Below are positions 21,959 to 32,300 of a stretch of 64,000 nt of DNA, in pieces. The translations under genes were made by a program, and so were the position numbers. Every line of letters begins with the position of its first letter. The stretch's first letter is position 1. Source of the stretch: Seminavis robusta (Eukaryota > Bacillariophyta > Bacillariophyceae > Naviculales > Naviculaceae); NCBI GenBank assembly GCA_903772945.1, contig CAICTM010000090.1:1-64000 (forward strand), in the 5' to 3' direction. The notes under the pieces were generated by a model. That model was not told the origin of the DNA and did not search any database. It saw only the letters and a program-made list of their open reading frames with translations.

Positions 21959-23272
21959 ATGCCCCTCACCAGCGTCGTAAAAGCCACTGGCAAAGTCTTG
22001 TCATCTCCGTTCAAGAACAAGCACGGCAAACAAAATGCAATCGTCATGGCGGCCGTAATAAAGGAGATCGAAGCTGCTTCGTATGAGAGTCGCTTGCTAA
22101 ACAACAACTCTGCCTGGGAATCGGTCGACTACTACGATCATGATGATATCTCGGTTGGCAGACTCCTCCAAGGCGGTGCTTTCTTTGAGACCTTCAAGGT
22201 GCGAAGATTACCAGGCGTTGGAGGCTCCGAGCGAAGTAGCCGCGGCAGTACAGGATACAGCTCGTCCGAAGAGGACACCATTCAAACCGCCAAGACTAAC
22301 AAGGGACAATGCTATATCCTCAAGCAATTGAACGGCAGACTCTTTTCCGAAAACAATCAAGTGCTACAGCAGGCTGCATTGCGGTTGGTCTTGGAAGCCA
22401 AGTACTTGTCGCGGCTGGATCACCGTAACCTAGTGCGTGTGAAAGGATTGCCCTTTGGAGAAGAAGCCTGCCTGTCCCAATGCACGGCCGGTAGCTTCTT
22501 TGTCGTCACACCTCGCATGGTCGAAACACTCAGTGACCGTGTCGCCCGATGGCGTCAACATCCTGCCGGTGACAAACGATCCGAAGTGGAGTCTTTTGTA
22601 GGGCCGTTCTATCACCGCAAGTTGGGATATGCCAAGGACATTGCCCGAGCCTTGCAATACCTGCACAAACGCAATCTAGTCCTACTCAATCTGTCACCTT
22701 CTTCCATTGGTTTTCTGGAGGATGGCACGCTTCAAATTGCCGATCTGAGCTGCGTCCAAGAGCTCCCCACCGACGAGGATCCATCCTGTTCATCGTTGGG
22801 CCTGGCAGATTTGCTGGACGATTCTTCGCACGGGGATGCAGACATGAAATTGCCGCAACACTTGAAACGAGTGGGCAACGAACGAACGCCCACATCCACA
22901 AATCTCCTCGTACAGATTGCCGCCGACGGTGGAGTCCCTCGCTATGTGGCACCGGAAGTGGTACTCCAGCAACCGGGCGCGCCGTGGCTCACCCCCAAGG
23001 CAGATGTCTATTCCTTTTCGCTTGTACTCTTTGAGTTGTTGACACTGAGTCAACCCTATATTACCTTCAAATCGGGCCAGCATCGCATGAAGGTTTGTGT
23101 TCACGGACAACGACCCAATCTGTCCGTCTACAAAATGCCCCAAAAGCTCGAGAATCTGTTTCTGCGGACATGGAGAAAGACGGCCTGGAAACGACTTGAC
23201 ATGACCGACGTCTTGCAAAGCATGCCCAAACCGGAGAGTAATCCCGTGTCCATTGCGTCTAGGCAAGCATAA
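21959..23272 (+). CDS. Predicted pseudokinase (protein-kinase fold lacking catalytic residues)
   Basis: 437 residues, intronless, from the ATG at 21959. The kinase-like domain spans about residues 63-425. The glycine loop is degenerate (LLQGGAFFETFKV, 69-81). A 30-residue Ser-rich insert follows strand 2. The ATP lysine is kept (YILKQL, K122). The catalytic loop reads LVLLNLSPSSIGF, so the HRD aspartate is Asn (N244) and the histidine and arginine are lost. The DFG motif is DLS (262-264). The later blocks are normal: GGVPRYVAPEVV, KADVYSFSLVLFELLT and a terminal R-x-DM block. Loss of the HRD Asp with a changed glycine loop and DFG predicts little or no phosphotransfer, so a scaffold or allosteric role is inferred. 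The overall look is tyrosine-kinase-like/RAF-like. Confidence 0.75.
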   Translation: MPLTSVVKATGKVLSSPFKNKHGKQNAIVMAAVIKEIEAASYESRLLNNNSAWESVDYYDHDDISVGRLLQGGAFFETFKVRRLPGVGGSERSSRGSTGYSSSEEDTIQTAKTNKGQCYILKQLNGRLFSENNQVLQQAALRLVLEAKYLSRLDHRNLVRVKGLPFGEEACLSQCTAGSFFVVTPRMVETLSDRVARWRQHPAGDKRSEVESFVGPFYHRKLGYAKDIARALQYLHKRNLVLLNLSPSSIGFLEDGTLQIADLSCVQELPTDEDPSCSSLGLADLLDDSSHGDADMKLPQHLKRVGNERTPTSTNLLVQIAADGGVPRYVAPEVVLQQPGAPWLTPKADVYSFSLVLFELLTLSQPYITFKSGQHRMKVCVHGQRPNLSVYKMPQKLENLFLRTWRKTAWKRLDMTDVLQSMPKPESNPVSIASRQA

Positions 23273-23480
23273 AGTAAAGATAGATAATGCTACTTTCAGT
23301 TATGTCAATCTACCGTATACCTATTGCACTTTCGTTGTTTATATCATATCATACGGCACGACTAGCCTGCCAGATAGTGCACGATTGAATCATTCAACCC
23401 AACCTAGCAGTCTTTGGTTGCACTTTTGCTGCCGCTGATGGAGGTGGGGCCTACCCTTGACACTTACTTGACGGGAGTCT
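23273..23480. other. Convergent 3' ends of pseudokinase and LRR gene
   Basis: 208 bp shared 3' region of two convergent genes. No element seen. Confidence 0.5.
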
Positions 23481-25415
23481 CTATAGCGACTCAGTTTCCT
23501 TGCAGGGGCTGGACAAAGGATCCGCCCAGATGGAAGGAGCGTCTCGTAGTAAACCATAATGAAGATTGTTGACTGAGAAACATTCTTCGTAACAATTTGG
23601 TCTCTCAAGAACAGAGCACAAACAATCCACAAGAGCATGTTTGGTAGCCCCCGGTACACGCAACTTGGCCCTGCCATGTTTGTTCAATGTCGCATAGTAC
23701 TTGATATTTCGGTCAAGAGACTCATTTCCGGTACCACATGACGGCAAGGCAACCTGCTCAAGCGTAGTGTTGTGCTCCTTCACCAGGCTGAGAACCTTTT
23801 TGGCATTCTCTACTGAAATGGTTTTGGAGGAGCAAATGTCCAACTTCTTCAGCACGCTATTTTGCTTCAACGCTTCAATGACAGGATCCCACTTGATCGG
23901 CATTTCTGCTGGCAAGAACCTAGAGTAGCACCCCTCACACAGGGTGAGCTCTTGAAGCCTGTCATTCAAAAGAATAGCAGCCATCTCGTCACCAATATGG
24001 AGCCCACCAAAATTGGCTGTCCCGCGAAGACTCAATGTTTGGAGTTCTGGGAGCTGTTGGAGCTGAGTGAGAAGTCCACGTGTCCACTCAATGTGAAACG
24101 CATCTCTGCACTTGACCTTAAACAGTTCCAACTTGCTGTTGTGGGTGATTGGAGGAGCCACCCAAACATCTTCACAGATCTTGCGGACTTCGAGACGAAG
24201 CTGTTTGATGGTGGTTGCAGCAGCAGATATTAGGTCACCCAGCGGGGTTGCTGTATCCAGGGAAAAGTTTGCAATGGAAAGCTCTGTGATGCCAGAGTTG
24301 GCATGAATGATATGTTGACTGATTGAACAGAGAGATTGGCCTGCCATCATGTTTTCACGATGGCCGTCAGCAAGAAACAGTGACAGCTTCTTCAATACTT
24401 TGCAGGACTGCAACGCAGCGACCATCAGTTCTTTTCCATCCTGGTCTTCAAGCAAGTCTGGGAGAACTGGCAGCTTCAAGTCAGCCAACAGCAGATCGTC
24501 TGGACAGCAGTGAAGACAATTCAGAGTAGAAATGTACACATCCATGCTGATAGTTGAGTACTCCAAATCGAGTCGAAAGGATTTCAGCTTTGAGAGAATT
24601 GTGGCTGCAGAAAGCAAGGTGTTCATAGTCCATTCCCCTTCAAATACAAGAGAATCAACACCGCGTTCTGCCACCAACGCCTTCATCAAGAAAGGTGATA
24701 AGACTTTTCCATATTCTCCATCCACGGCCGACGCCAGCAAATTCGAGTATATGAAATAGTCTCCTGGCGGTCCAAGCTTTAGCATGGCCTCTAAAAACTG
24801 TTTCGCGTCAGGAAGAAGGAGAGGGGGCTTGGCATGGAGATTATCTGTAAAATTTCTCTTCCCACAACGGTCAAGAAACAACTCAATCGTATTGTAATCA
24901 AACTCCGTGGAGTCGTCGTTAACAGTAGCAAAGATTTCATCTGGAAATTCATCCAAGAAGAGTTTTTGGACGCTTGTGTCTTGACCAAATAGGCAGAAAT
25001 CTGCTAATGGACTAGCAAAAAATCCTCTGAAGCGTTCTTTCCAAACAATGAAATCAGAATATGATGTTGGTGCATGAATTTTCCACATCGAGCAAAGCTC
25101 TTTCATGATGGAAAGCGGAGCACCAGCCAGAATGAAATAGGCGAAGACTGTCTTCTTGTTGAATGGCTCCACCACAAGGCTTGGGTGCTGTCTCAATAGA
25201 AACATTGCAAGATCCGTGGGGAACACTTCCCCACATACCTCGCGTTTCTCCTGATCCAGAAAGCAGTGTCGTTCGAGGATGTCATGAGCGGCGTTTCGAG
25301 CTGTTGCGCTGGAAGCCGCAGCTGTACTCTTCGTGGATTCCTGTTCGCATCTACGTTGCATCTCCTGTTGAAGCTCCTCCATGGAGCAATCTTTGAGGCG
25401 CTTCTCTCCACTCAT
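23481..25415 (-). CDS. Leucine-rich-repeat protein, diatom family (member 1)
   Basis: 644 residues from the ATG at 25415. The frame extends upstream only with a TTG. The N-terminal third is helical and without known motifs. From about residue 270 on, irregular leucine-rich repeats occur, visible as LKKLSLFL, ITELSIANFSL, LQTLSLRGTANFGGL, LQELTLCEGCY and LKKLDICSSKTI. The C-terminus carries HYGLLRDAPSIWADP, which matches the ends of the other two LRR proteins of this window (38851-40365 and the out-of-frame tail at 49106-49138). No signal peptide or membrane helix, so it is probably intracellular. The family resembles the large LRR expansions of pennate diatoms; the function is not known. Confidence 0.75.
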   Translation of the reverse strand: MSGEKRLKDCSMEELQQEMQRRCEQESTKSTAAASSATARNAAHDILERHCFLDQEKREVCGEVFPTDLAMFLLRQHPSLVVEPFNKKTVFAYFILAGAPLSIMKELCSMWKIHAPTSYSDFIVWKERFRGFFASPLADFCLFGQDTSVQKLFLDEFPDEIFATVNDDSTEFDYNTIELFLDRCGKRNFTDNLHAKPPLLLPDAKQFLEAMLKLGPPGDYFIYSNLLASAVDGEYGKVLSPFLMKALVAERGVDSLVFEGEWTMNTLLSAATILSKLKSFRLDLEYSTISMDVYISTLNCLHCCPDDLLLADLKLPVLPDLLEDQDGKELMVAALQSCKVLKKLSLFLADGHRENMMAGQSLCSISQHIIHANSGITELSIANFSLDTATPLGDLISAAATTIKQLRLEVRKICEDVWVAPPITHNSKLELFKVKCRDAFHIEWTRGLLTQLQQLPELQTLSLRGTANFGGLHIGDEMAAILLNDRLQELTLCEGCYSRFLPAEMPIKWDPVIEALKQNSVLKKLDICSSKTISVENAKKVLSLVKEHNTTLEQVALPSCGTGNESLDRNIKYYATLNKHGRAKLRVPGATKHALVDCLCSVLERPNCYEECFSVNNLHYGLLRDAPSIWADPLSSPCKETESL

Positions 25416-25728
25416 CTTGGCTAAAGGTACGGTTAGTCTAGTAAGATGTCCTCTTGGACCAAGGCAACAGCAACTCCAAGGTTCAGCGCAGACACCAATT
25501 GCAAGATGCACCAAGTCAAGTTTTTGCGCAAGCAAACAAAACCGGGAATTTGCCGCAAAATATTATTATTATTCACTTGACCATGCGCCTTATGATCTAG
25601 CTAGTTTAGTAACTGTAACCGTAAAACAAAAAATGAGAAAGCTCTCGCAGTTGCCAGCTAGCACTACTGGTAGCAGTACCTAGCTACTGGAATGGTAGCT
25701 CTAGCAGTCCATCTTTACAAAAACAATG
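25416..25728. promoter_or_regulatory. 5' region of LRR member 1 and 3' end of the P-loop-like gene
   Basis: 313 bp. Two minus-strand genes flank it. Contains a TATTATTATTATT run near 25560 and CTAGCTAG words. Nothing more specific seen. Confidence 0.4.
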
Positions 25729-27096
25729 TTACTGTTTATTCTTATTGGAAAAGGTAAATGCCGTCCCCAGACTTCCATCGGGCCGTACGGCTTGTGCCGT
25801 CCACGGTTCGGTTGGGTGTGCCGTAATGGCAATGGTGGCCTTGTACCAGTCTTGTCCCACTTCTTTGTTTTTGAGCACGATATCATTCCAGACGGCATCC
25901 GATGCCGTTTGCACTCCCGGCAAGACTTCCGATCCGTACGGTCCTCCGGCATTGGCGTAAATAATATGAAAGTCGTCTTTGTCGGTCAAGGCTTGAATGC
26001 CCGCTTGGATCTCGGAAATCATGCGTTTGTCGACCGATTCTTGGGCTTGCGCGAGATTGTTAATGGTAAAATGCAAGGCGAGTTTGTGATAGTTTGACGC
26101 GTCAAAAAAGTGATCGACATAATGAAACATGGCGACATCGCGACCCGATGTTTCCATCATACAATTCGATTGGAGCGCTTGTGCTTCTTGCAAGAGTTTG
26201 GCGCCCAATAGTTCGGACAGGGTTCGGTAGCGAGAGAAAATGGCGGCTTTGAGATCCGAGTATTTCTTGACCAACTCTGGTGGGGGCTCTGTTGTTTTGT
26301 TATCGAGTTCCTTTTCCGTCAACACGTAGAGTGCCTTGAAATCTTCATTGCACAAGGTCGCAATCATGTGATCAAGTTGTCGAAAGAAACTGTTGGATCC
26401 CGCCGGCAATTGTTCCATGGGGAATTCCTCCGTGCTCTTGCGTTTTTTAGTAGTCTCGTCATCCTTATCAGCAGTAGATGGTGGCACCAATGCTTCTTGC
26501 AGCAACTTGGGCCACCAGTCTTGATAGATGCTGGTGGTTTTGCGAATGCCGTTGACGCCCGTCACGAGCACTGCCCAGGGTAGATTGTTATCGTGATGTG
26601 TCTTGGCATGTGTGGCCGCAGCATCCCAATTTCCATCCTTCAAAATGCGTTCCAACAATTGTCGGGCGACCGGTGACGTCATGCCATCGGGCAGCAAAAT
26701 ATCGCCCAAGATTTTCGAATTGGCTTCGGTGACAGTCCAATCCTTGTGGGAAATGTGCGCCACATCCGAGAGTGTGGACTCGAGTTTTTTCAGGTCGACA
26801 ACAGTGCTAGTACTATCAGTGGATGATGGACACACATTTTGAATGGAATGGAGAATATCTTGCAGTTCCGCCTTGGACAAGGGCGCGCCATCTTGAAAGA
26901 GTTTGTTCATGTCCTCGGTGCGTCCTTCCAGACTGGTGGTGCGAGGCGTGCCATCGTCTTTTGGCGGTGTAAACGGTCGTAACGTGGCAAGTCGGTTCAT
27001 TGTGGATGTTGTGGTTGTTGTGGGTGGATTGTTGTTGTTATTGTTGTTCACTGCCGCAGCCATGAGATGAAGCAAGGGAGCAAACGGCACTCTCAT
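25729..27096 (-). CDS. Conserved-looking protein of unknown function with a P-loop-like motif
   Basis: 455 residues from the ATG at 27096; a second in-frame ATG at 27063 (MAAAV) is equally possible. The N-terminus has poly-Asn and poly-Thr tracts. Residue ~180 onward reads VTGVNGIRKTTSIY, close to a Walker A loop but with Arg where the last Gly is expected (G-x4-R-K-T). Farther on are blocks that look conserved: METSGRDVAMFHYVDHFF (~314-331), LALHFTINNLAQAQESVDKRM and IIYANAGGPYGSEVLPGVQ. There is no signal peptide. I do not recognise the family. A kinase-like NTPase fold is a guess from the P-loop-like site. It is divergent from the ASNSD1-like gene across ~410 bp. Confidence 0.65.
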   Translation of the reverse strand: MRVPFAPLLHLMAAAVNNNNNNNPPTTTTTSTMNRLATLRPFTPPKDDGTPRTTSLEGRTEDMNKLFQDGAPLSKAELQDILHSIQNVCPSSTDSTSTVVDLKKLESTLSDVAHISHKDWTVTEANSKILGDILLPDGMTSPVARQLLERILKDGNWDAAATHAKTHHDNNLPWAVLVTGVNGIRKTTSIYQDWWPKLLQEALVPPSTADKDDETTKKRKSTEEFPMEQLPAGSNSFFRQLDHMIATLCNEDFKALYVLTEKELDNKTTEPPPELVKKYSDLKAAIFSRYRTLSELLGAKLLQEAQALQSNCMMETSGRDVAMFHYVDHFFDASNYHKLALHFTINNLAQAQESVDKRMISEIQAGIQALTDKDDFHIIYANAGGPYGSEVLPGVQTASDAVWNDIVLKNKEVGQDWYKATIAITAHPTEPWTAQAVRPDGSLGTAFTFSNKNKQ

Positions 27097-27507
27097 TCTA
27101 CAAGACACCTGATACAATGCACAACTACCAGCTTCTAGTAGCTGGCTGGATTCCTCCTCCTCTCGTTGTACTGTGCTGTGGAGGCGGTGCTACAGTACCG
27201 GTATGGTAGAAGGACCTGCAGAATGTGTGTTGCTGTGTGGAGGTGTTGGAGCTGCTGTTGGTCTTTCGAATCTTTGGCCAGTTGGGGGTGTTTTGGATCT
27301 TTGGACAAAGAAGTGCGTTCAATGACGTCAGTGTTCCGAAAAGGCACAACCAAAAATTATTTTTGCCGTCGCACATTTGCTCCTCAAAACCTCGCTTCAT
27401 CCAGAAGAGCCGAAAGGACAGCCATTTTTGCGACAAGATAGAAACAACTGCCAACCAAAGTGCTCATTGCCTTGGCTTCCCTGCTTTGTGTGTGTCAATG
27501 CCATGAC
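27097..27507. promoter_or_regulatory. Divergent promoter region
   Basis: 411 bp between the start of the minus-strand P-loop-like gene and the plus-strand ASNSD1-like gene. A perfect TGACGTCA (CRE/bZIP-type) octamer lies at 27323-27330. Confidence 0.55.
27323..27330. promoter_or_regulatory. TGACGTCA (CRE-like) site
   Basis: Palindromic bZIP-type octamer, 178 bp upstream of the ASNSD1-like ATG and 227 bp upstream of the divergent gene. CRE-like sites are known to mediate CO2/cAMP control of carbon-concentrating genes in diatoms. Use here is inference. Confidence 0.45.
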
Positions 27508-29232
27508 ATGTGCGGCATCCTATTGACTGTGTCTCTCGTGGAGAATGGAGAATCAGTCGGAGAAGGAAATGCCAGTGACAGCAACAGCCACGACGAGAAT
27601 CTGTGTCGAAGAGGTCCCGACCATGTGAAGTCGGTGGTGGTCCACTGTCCCAAACAGCTTTTGCGAGTGGAGCTCCAAGCATCCGTGTTGAAAATGAGAT
27701 CCCACTCCACTCTGCAACCAGTCGCCATTCCATTGGCTGCAAAATCGCAAAACGAAGCGTTGCATCTTGCTTGGAATGGCGAAGTCTATCAAAGGATCCC
27801 TCATGACAACAACAATGATAGCAATAGTGATGAAACAATGGAGACTGTGGCAGACTATGACGTTGACGACACCCAATTGGTGGCAGAGTGCGTGCGACAA
27901 CTACAAGCCCACTCTGTGTTGGATGCTTCATCAAGCTCTCCTTCTACTGATAGTCTCCAGGACTACGCCTCTTTGCTGGCTGGTGTCTTTGGACGGTTGG
28001 TCAATGCCGAATACGCCTTTTGCCTACTGACGCCCTGGGCCATTTATTATGCCAGAGATCCGTGGGGACGACGCTCTTTGCTCCTTTCTTCATCTACTTC
28101 TCAGACAAATTGGAAACTTGCTTCCGTCAAAGAATCAGACGACAACTTGACATGGACAGAAGTCACACCAGGAATCCTTCATGAATATCGATTCCAGGAC
28201 GGAAAATTTCACACAACCCCCATTGTCGTCCAACAAACCATACCACAACAATTATTGGCCATACAAGAGACATCCATACCGGAACATCTAAATGTCACTC
28301 CATCCATGTGGAAGGCGAGTTTGGCATTGGAGCACTACTTGCGAGAAGCAGTCCGACTTCGTGTTTCGGGCAGCAGCCAGAACCGTCCATCGGTGGCCGT
28401 ACTATTCTCGGGTGGAGTCGATTCGGTCGTATTGGCGGCACTCACTCTACAAATTCTACCCACGGATCAACCGTTAAGGTTGTGGAATGTCTCGTTTGTC
28501 AACAACAAAGAACAGCAACAACAAGCTACTCCCTCTACGGCACAAGATTGTCGTGCCGCATTGGCATCCTACAAAGAGCTCCAGCAGTTGTTTCCACATC
28601 ATACTGCCGTGAGTTTGGAAACCACCCAAGTGACATGGGATGAAATGACAAAGTGGGAACCACATGTGCGCACGTTGATTCACCCAAAGACCACACTCAT
28701 GGACTTGAATATCGCCATGGCATTGTGGTTTGCCAGTCGTGGGGGACAACACGCGGATAGTGATGACCCAAAGATATTACTGGTGGGAATGGGGGCCGAC
28801 GAACAATTGGGAGGATATGGGAGGCATCGAAAAGCCTTTGAACAAGCCATGAACCAAAACAACAATCCAGAACTGGCATTTGCGAGCCTGCTACAAGAGC
28901 TCACATTGGACATGGATCGTCTATGGGAACGTAATCTTGGACGGGACGATCGCATCTTTAGTGATCACGGCAAGGAAGCGAGGTTTCCCTATCTGGACTA
29001 TTCCGTCATGAACTTTGTAAAGCAAACTCCTCTGGAGGATGTGTGCGATTTTAGCCTTCCGCCAGGACAAGGGGACAAACGGATACTGCGACTGGTGGCA
29101 ATGCGGTTGGGATTGCAAACAGCCTCGGGGATGGTCAAGAGAGCCATTCAATTTGGCAGTCGTATTGCTCATGTGAGTGATAAGAAACGCTTTGGTAGTC
29201 GGCGCAAAGCGCAAGGGACGGCCGTGGCATGA
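27508..29232 (+). CDS. Asparagine-synthetase domain protein, ASNSD1-like
   Basis: 574 residues from the ATG at 27508, chosen because Cys2 must follow the initiator Met as the glutaminase nucleophile (MCGILLT). The N-terminal half is a class-II glutamine amidotransferase-like domain with RRGPDH and the late block ARDPWGRRSLLL. The C-terminal half is an asparagine-synthetase ATP domain with the PP-loop FSGGVDSVV. The GMGADEQLGGYGRHR and RNLGRDDRIFSDHGKEARFP blocks are typical of the eukaryotic ASNSD1 branch rather than housekeeping asparagine synthetase. ASNSD1 is conserved but its reaction is unproven. Insertions rich in Asn, Ser and Gln distinguish this copy. It is presumably cytosolic. Confidence 0.85.
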   Translation: MCGILLTVSLVENGESVGEGNASDSNSHDENLCRRGPDHVKSVVVHCPKQLLRVELQASVLKMRSHSTLQPVAIPLAAKSQNEALHLAWNGEVYQRIPHDNNNDSNSDETMETVADYDVDDTQLVAECVRQLQAHSVLDASSSSPSTDSLQDYASLLAGVFGRLVNAEYAFCLLTPWAIYYARDPWGRRSLLLSSSTSQTNWKLASVKESDDNLTWTEVTPGILHEYRFQDGKFHTTPIVVQQTIPQQLLAIQETSIPEHLNVTPSMWKASLALEHYLREAVRLRVSGSSQNRPSVAVLFSGGVDSVVLAALTLQILPTDQPLRLWNVSFVNNKEQQQQATPSTAQDCRAALASYKELQQLFPHHTAVSLETTQVTWDEMTKWEPHVRTLIHPKTTLMDLNIAMALWFASRGGQHADSDDPKILLVGMGADEQLGGYGRHRKAFEQAMNQNNNPELAFASLLQELTLDMDRLWERNLGRDDRIFSDHGKEARFPYLDYSVMNFVKQTPLEDVCDFSLPPGQGDKRILRLVAMRLGLQTASGMVKRAIQFGSRIAHVSDKKRFGSRRKAQGTAVA

Positions 29233-29322
29233 GTTTATTACTGCCCAACTAACTTGCGAGAGGTCACCTGGCTAGCTGGCAGCACTCGATACGGTTATGC
29301 AAACCAAGCTTATAAAAGTTTA

Positions 29323-32300
29323 CTATTGAGCGGACACTCGGAGCTCCTTGTGCTGCATAGCCAATGCATCGTCAAACCTCGAACGGCCACGAAGAGAATT
29401 GCTCATGTTCAAGCAACTAGAATCTTTCATTTCCCGGACCGAAACGCATGTCGACTGGTAGTCTCCTCCATGACGTTCCAATATCGAATCCGCCACATCG
29501 AATCCTCCCCAGTCAATCCAATGCTCCACGGACCGTTTCAAGTAGAGCTCTCTCAAGTGTATTCGCACCTTGTGCGTGTCGCAAAACTGGAAACAAAGAT
29601 AATTTGCCAGAGCCGCGTCCTGCAGGAAGCCTGCTCGTGTGGCACTCACAATGGCAGAGTCGTACATTGCCATGACTGCGTCCACCTCCTTGGGCTTGTT
29701 TGGGTTGACATCAACTGTCATCAGTTCGGCTTGAAGCAACTGAAGTTTATGAAGAAGATTGATGGCGCCCTTCTTGACCAGCTTTTTGAAGTGCTTCACT
29801 TGCTTCTCTGCCTCTTGTCGTCCCTTGCGCGTTGGAGACTTGCGGCAATTGGCAATGGCAATAAGGGCCACGTGGTAAAGCCGAGATGCATACCAAAAGG
29901 AAGCTCCCATGATGCCGGGTTTGCAGTCGGCCAGCTTCTCTGACATTTCTGTTGCCTTCTCCAGATCGCCCCTGTAGTAGGATATGATCATCTGAAAGGA
30001 ATGGATGGATTGAACACCGCACTTTTTGTGTGCCGGGAAGGCTTTGCGACGCTCCATCACAGTACCCGTTTCCATGGTGCTTGGATCTGCCGACTTTCCC
30101 GTCAAGTTTAGCAGACATTGCCAAAGCGGTGATGCAAGCAAGAAGAACATGATCTGGTTGTATTCCAGATAGAGCTTGCCGAACAGTTCCATGTCTTGCA
30201 GCAGTGGACCCAGGGGGAGACCAGAATAGAAGTAGTTGACTGCATAACCCACAGTGGACTGGAAGGCGTTACTCACATTCCCCGATTTCATGGAGAGCTG
30301 GTTGCACTCAATGAACTTTTCCAAGGAATAATGCACAGGCTCTTTCCACCATTTGTTGAGATGACCAAGGTAGCACAGCACTGTGCCATAATTTGGGTCG
30401 ACTCCCCCTTGCTTCGCAATGACCTTTTCAGCAAGTCGGCCCAGACGATATCCTTCCTCAATGTCTTGGTTTTGACTGATGATGCACGTAGCGGCCATGA
30501 CAAAGAAATGTGGTGCCAGAGACTTTGACAAGCCATGCTTGAGCGTGATGCTGACCATGCGACAAGTGAGGTATGTGCACAGTCTTTGCTTCTCCATCTG
30601 GTACAGGGGGAAGATGAGCTTGTACATGATCTGAAGGATGGTTTCCTTTTTGTAGTCCGTCATTGGCGGGAGCTTGAGAATCTTTTCATCGGACAATCGC
30701 TTGGCATGAAACCTCATCTTTCTGTACTCCCACTCTACCTTGACTTTGCTTGGGTTCTCCTCGACGTTTTCTCCCAACTGTTGCAGCGTTGCCAAGGCAA
30801 ACTCAAGCAGTTTAGGTGGGTTACTTCGAGCCTGGTAACAGTTAAAAAGAATACTGACCAACGGTAGCTTCTCTTCGTATGTCTTGGCATGGTCCAGCAC
30901 TTGTTGAGCAGCCTCTTGACTGGCATCCAAGTTGCCTCCGACACACTCCGTTTTGGCAGCCATGGTAAAGAGTTTGTAGGCGAGGTCGTACGAGCATTCA
31001 AAGGGCCTGTCTCCCAGACTGGCAATCCCCGCTTGAATGTACCGTGCCGCGGGTCCAAAGGCCGAGAGGGCCGATGCCTGACACCCGGCCCGGTAGTTGA
31101 GATGAGCAAGCTGGATGCGGATGTTGACATTGTCCAGTTGGAAGCGAAGACTCGCTTCGTCGCCGTTGTGGTTGAGATCAGGCTCTGCGTTAATGTTGGG
31201 ACCTTTCATGTTCAAGTGATCGACGGTAGAGAACAAAATGCAGTCGCATTGCAACAACTCTTCCTCTTGCATCAGTAGGCACCCAATATCCCAATGAATT
31301 TGCGCCATATCCGTCCCTTCAGGGAACATGCCCCAGGCTGCCATTTGAATCATGTCGTGTGCAAACTTGTAGTGTGTTCCACCCTCTGCGCTATTGATGG
31401 ACATGACGAGTTCATGTTCCTCGGCTTGGGCAATCCGTTGGTAGGCCGAGTCGACTCCCAGCGCCGACTTTGTTGCTTCGAGAGCCCGCACATCAAACTG
31501 GTTTCCAGAACACGATGCCAACAGCAGTACGTTTTGCACTGGTTTGGACAGCTTGTGAATGCGAGCCGCCAAGATTTGCACCACATTGTCCGTCAGTGAT
31601 CCTTGCCGTTGAATGTCCCGCACATCCCAAACCCACTGATGGCGAAACATGTCAAATGTCAGGAGGTCATCCTCTTGGAGACGTTCCATAAAGTGTTTGA
31701 TAAAGAAGAGGTTACCGTGCGTAAAGTTGAAGACGGTCTCTGCCAAGCCGGCAACATCGTCCTTGTTCAAGGCTTCTGCCAGCAATTCTTGGACGGCGGT
31801 CAGTTGGAGATTGTCAAAGTTGATGGTATGGGCTTCAGCCGGCACGGTCAAGTTCATGGGCAACTCGTCGGCCCACTCGTAGAATCCCTCGGTCGCGGTG
31901 GGTTCGTCCGTGCGGAAGGTAGCACAGACCAGGACGTTTTTGAGTTGAGGATCCGTGACAATCTTTTGCAGGACTTCCATGGTCGTCTTGCAGCTCCAAT
32001 GAAGGTCGTCCAGGGTCAAGATGACCGAGCTGACACTGGAGATCGCCCTCAAGGTTGCTCTGAGTGTCGTTGTGAGCAAGGTACGGCTGTCTTTGTTGAC
32101 TTCATTATTTCTGGAACGAATCGAGGCATCATCCAGATCTTCCGTAGTTTCGGTTCGTTCATGATCTTCGTGATCTTCGTTGGATGCAATGGAATCCCCA
32201 TCACTATCACTCAACTCCTGTGCCGTATATTGTTTGAGAAAGGCAGAGAATCGTCGTGGGGCTGCGGGTGTACTATTAAAATAGTATGGTCACTCCTTGA

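Noticed and set aside
22790-23266. 158-codon minus-strand frame
   Set aside because: Shadow of the pseudokinase gene.
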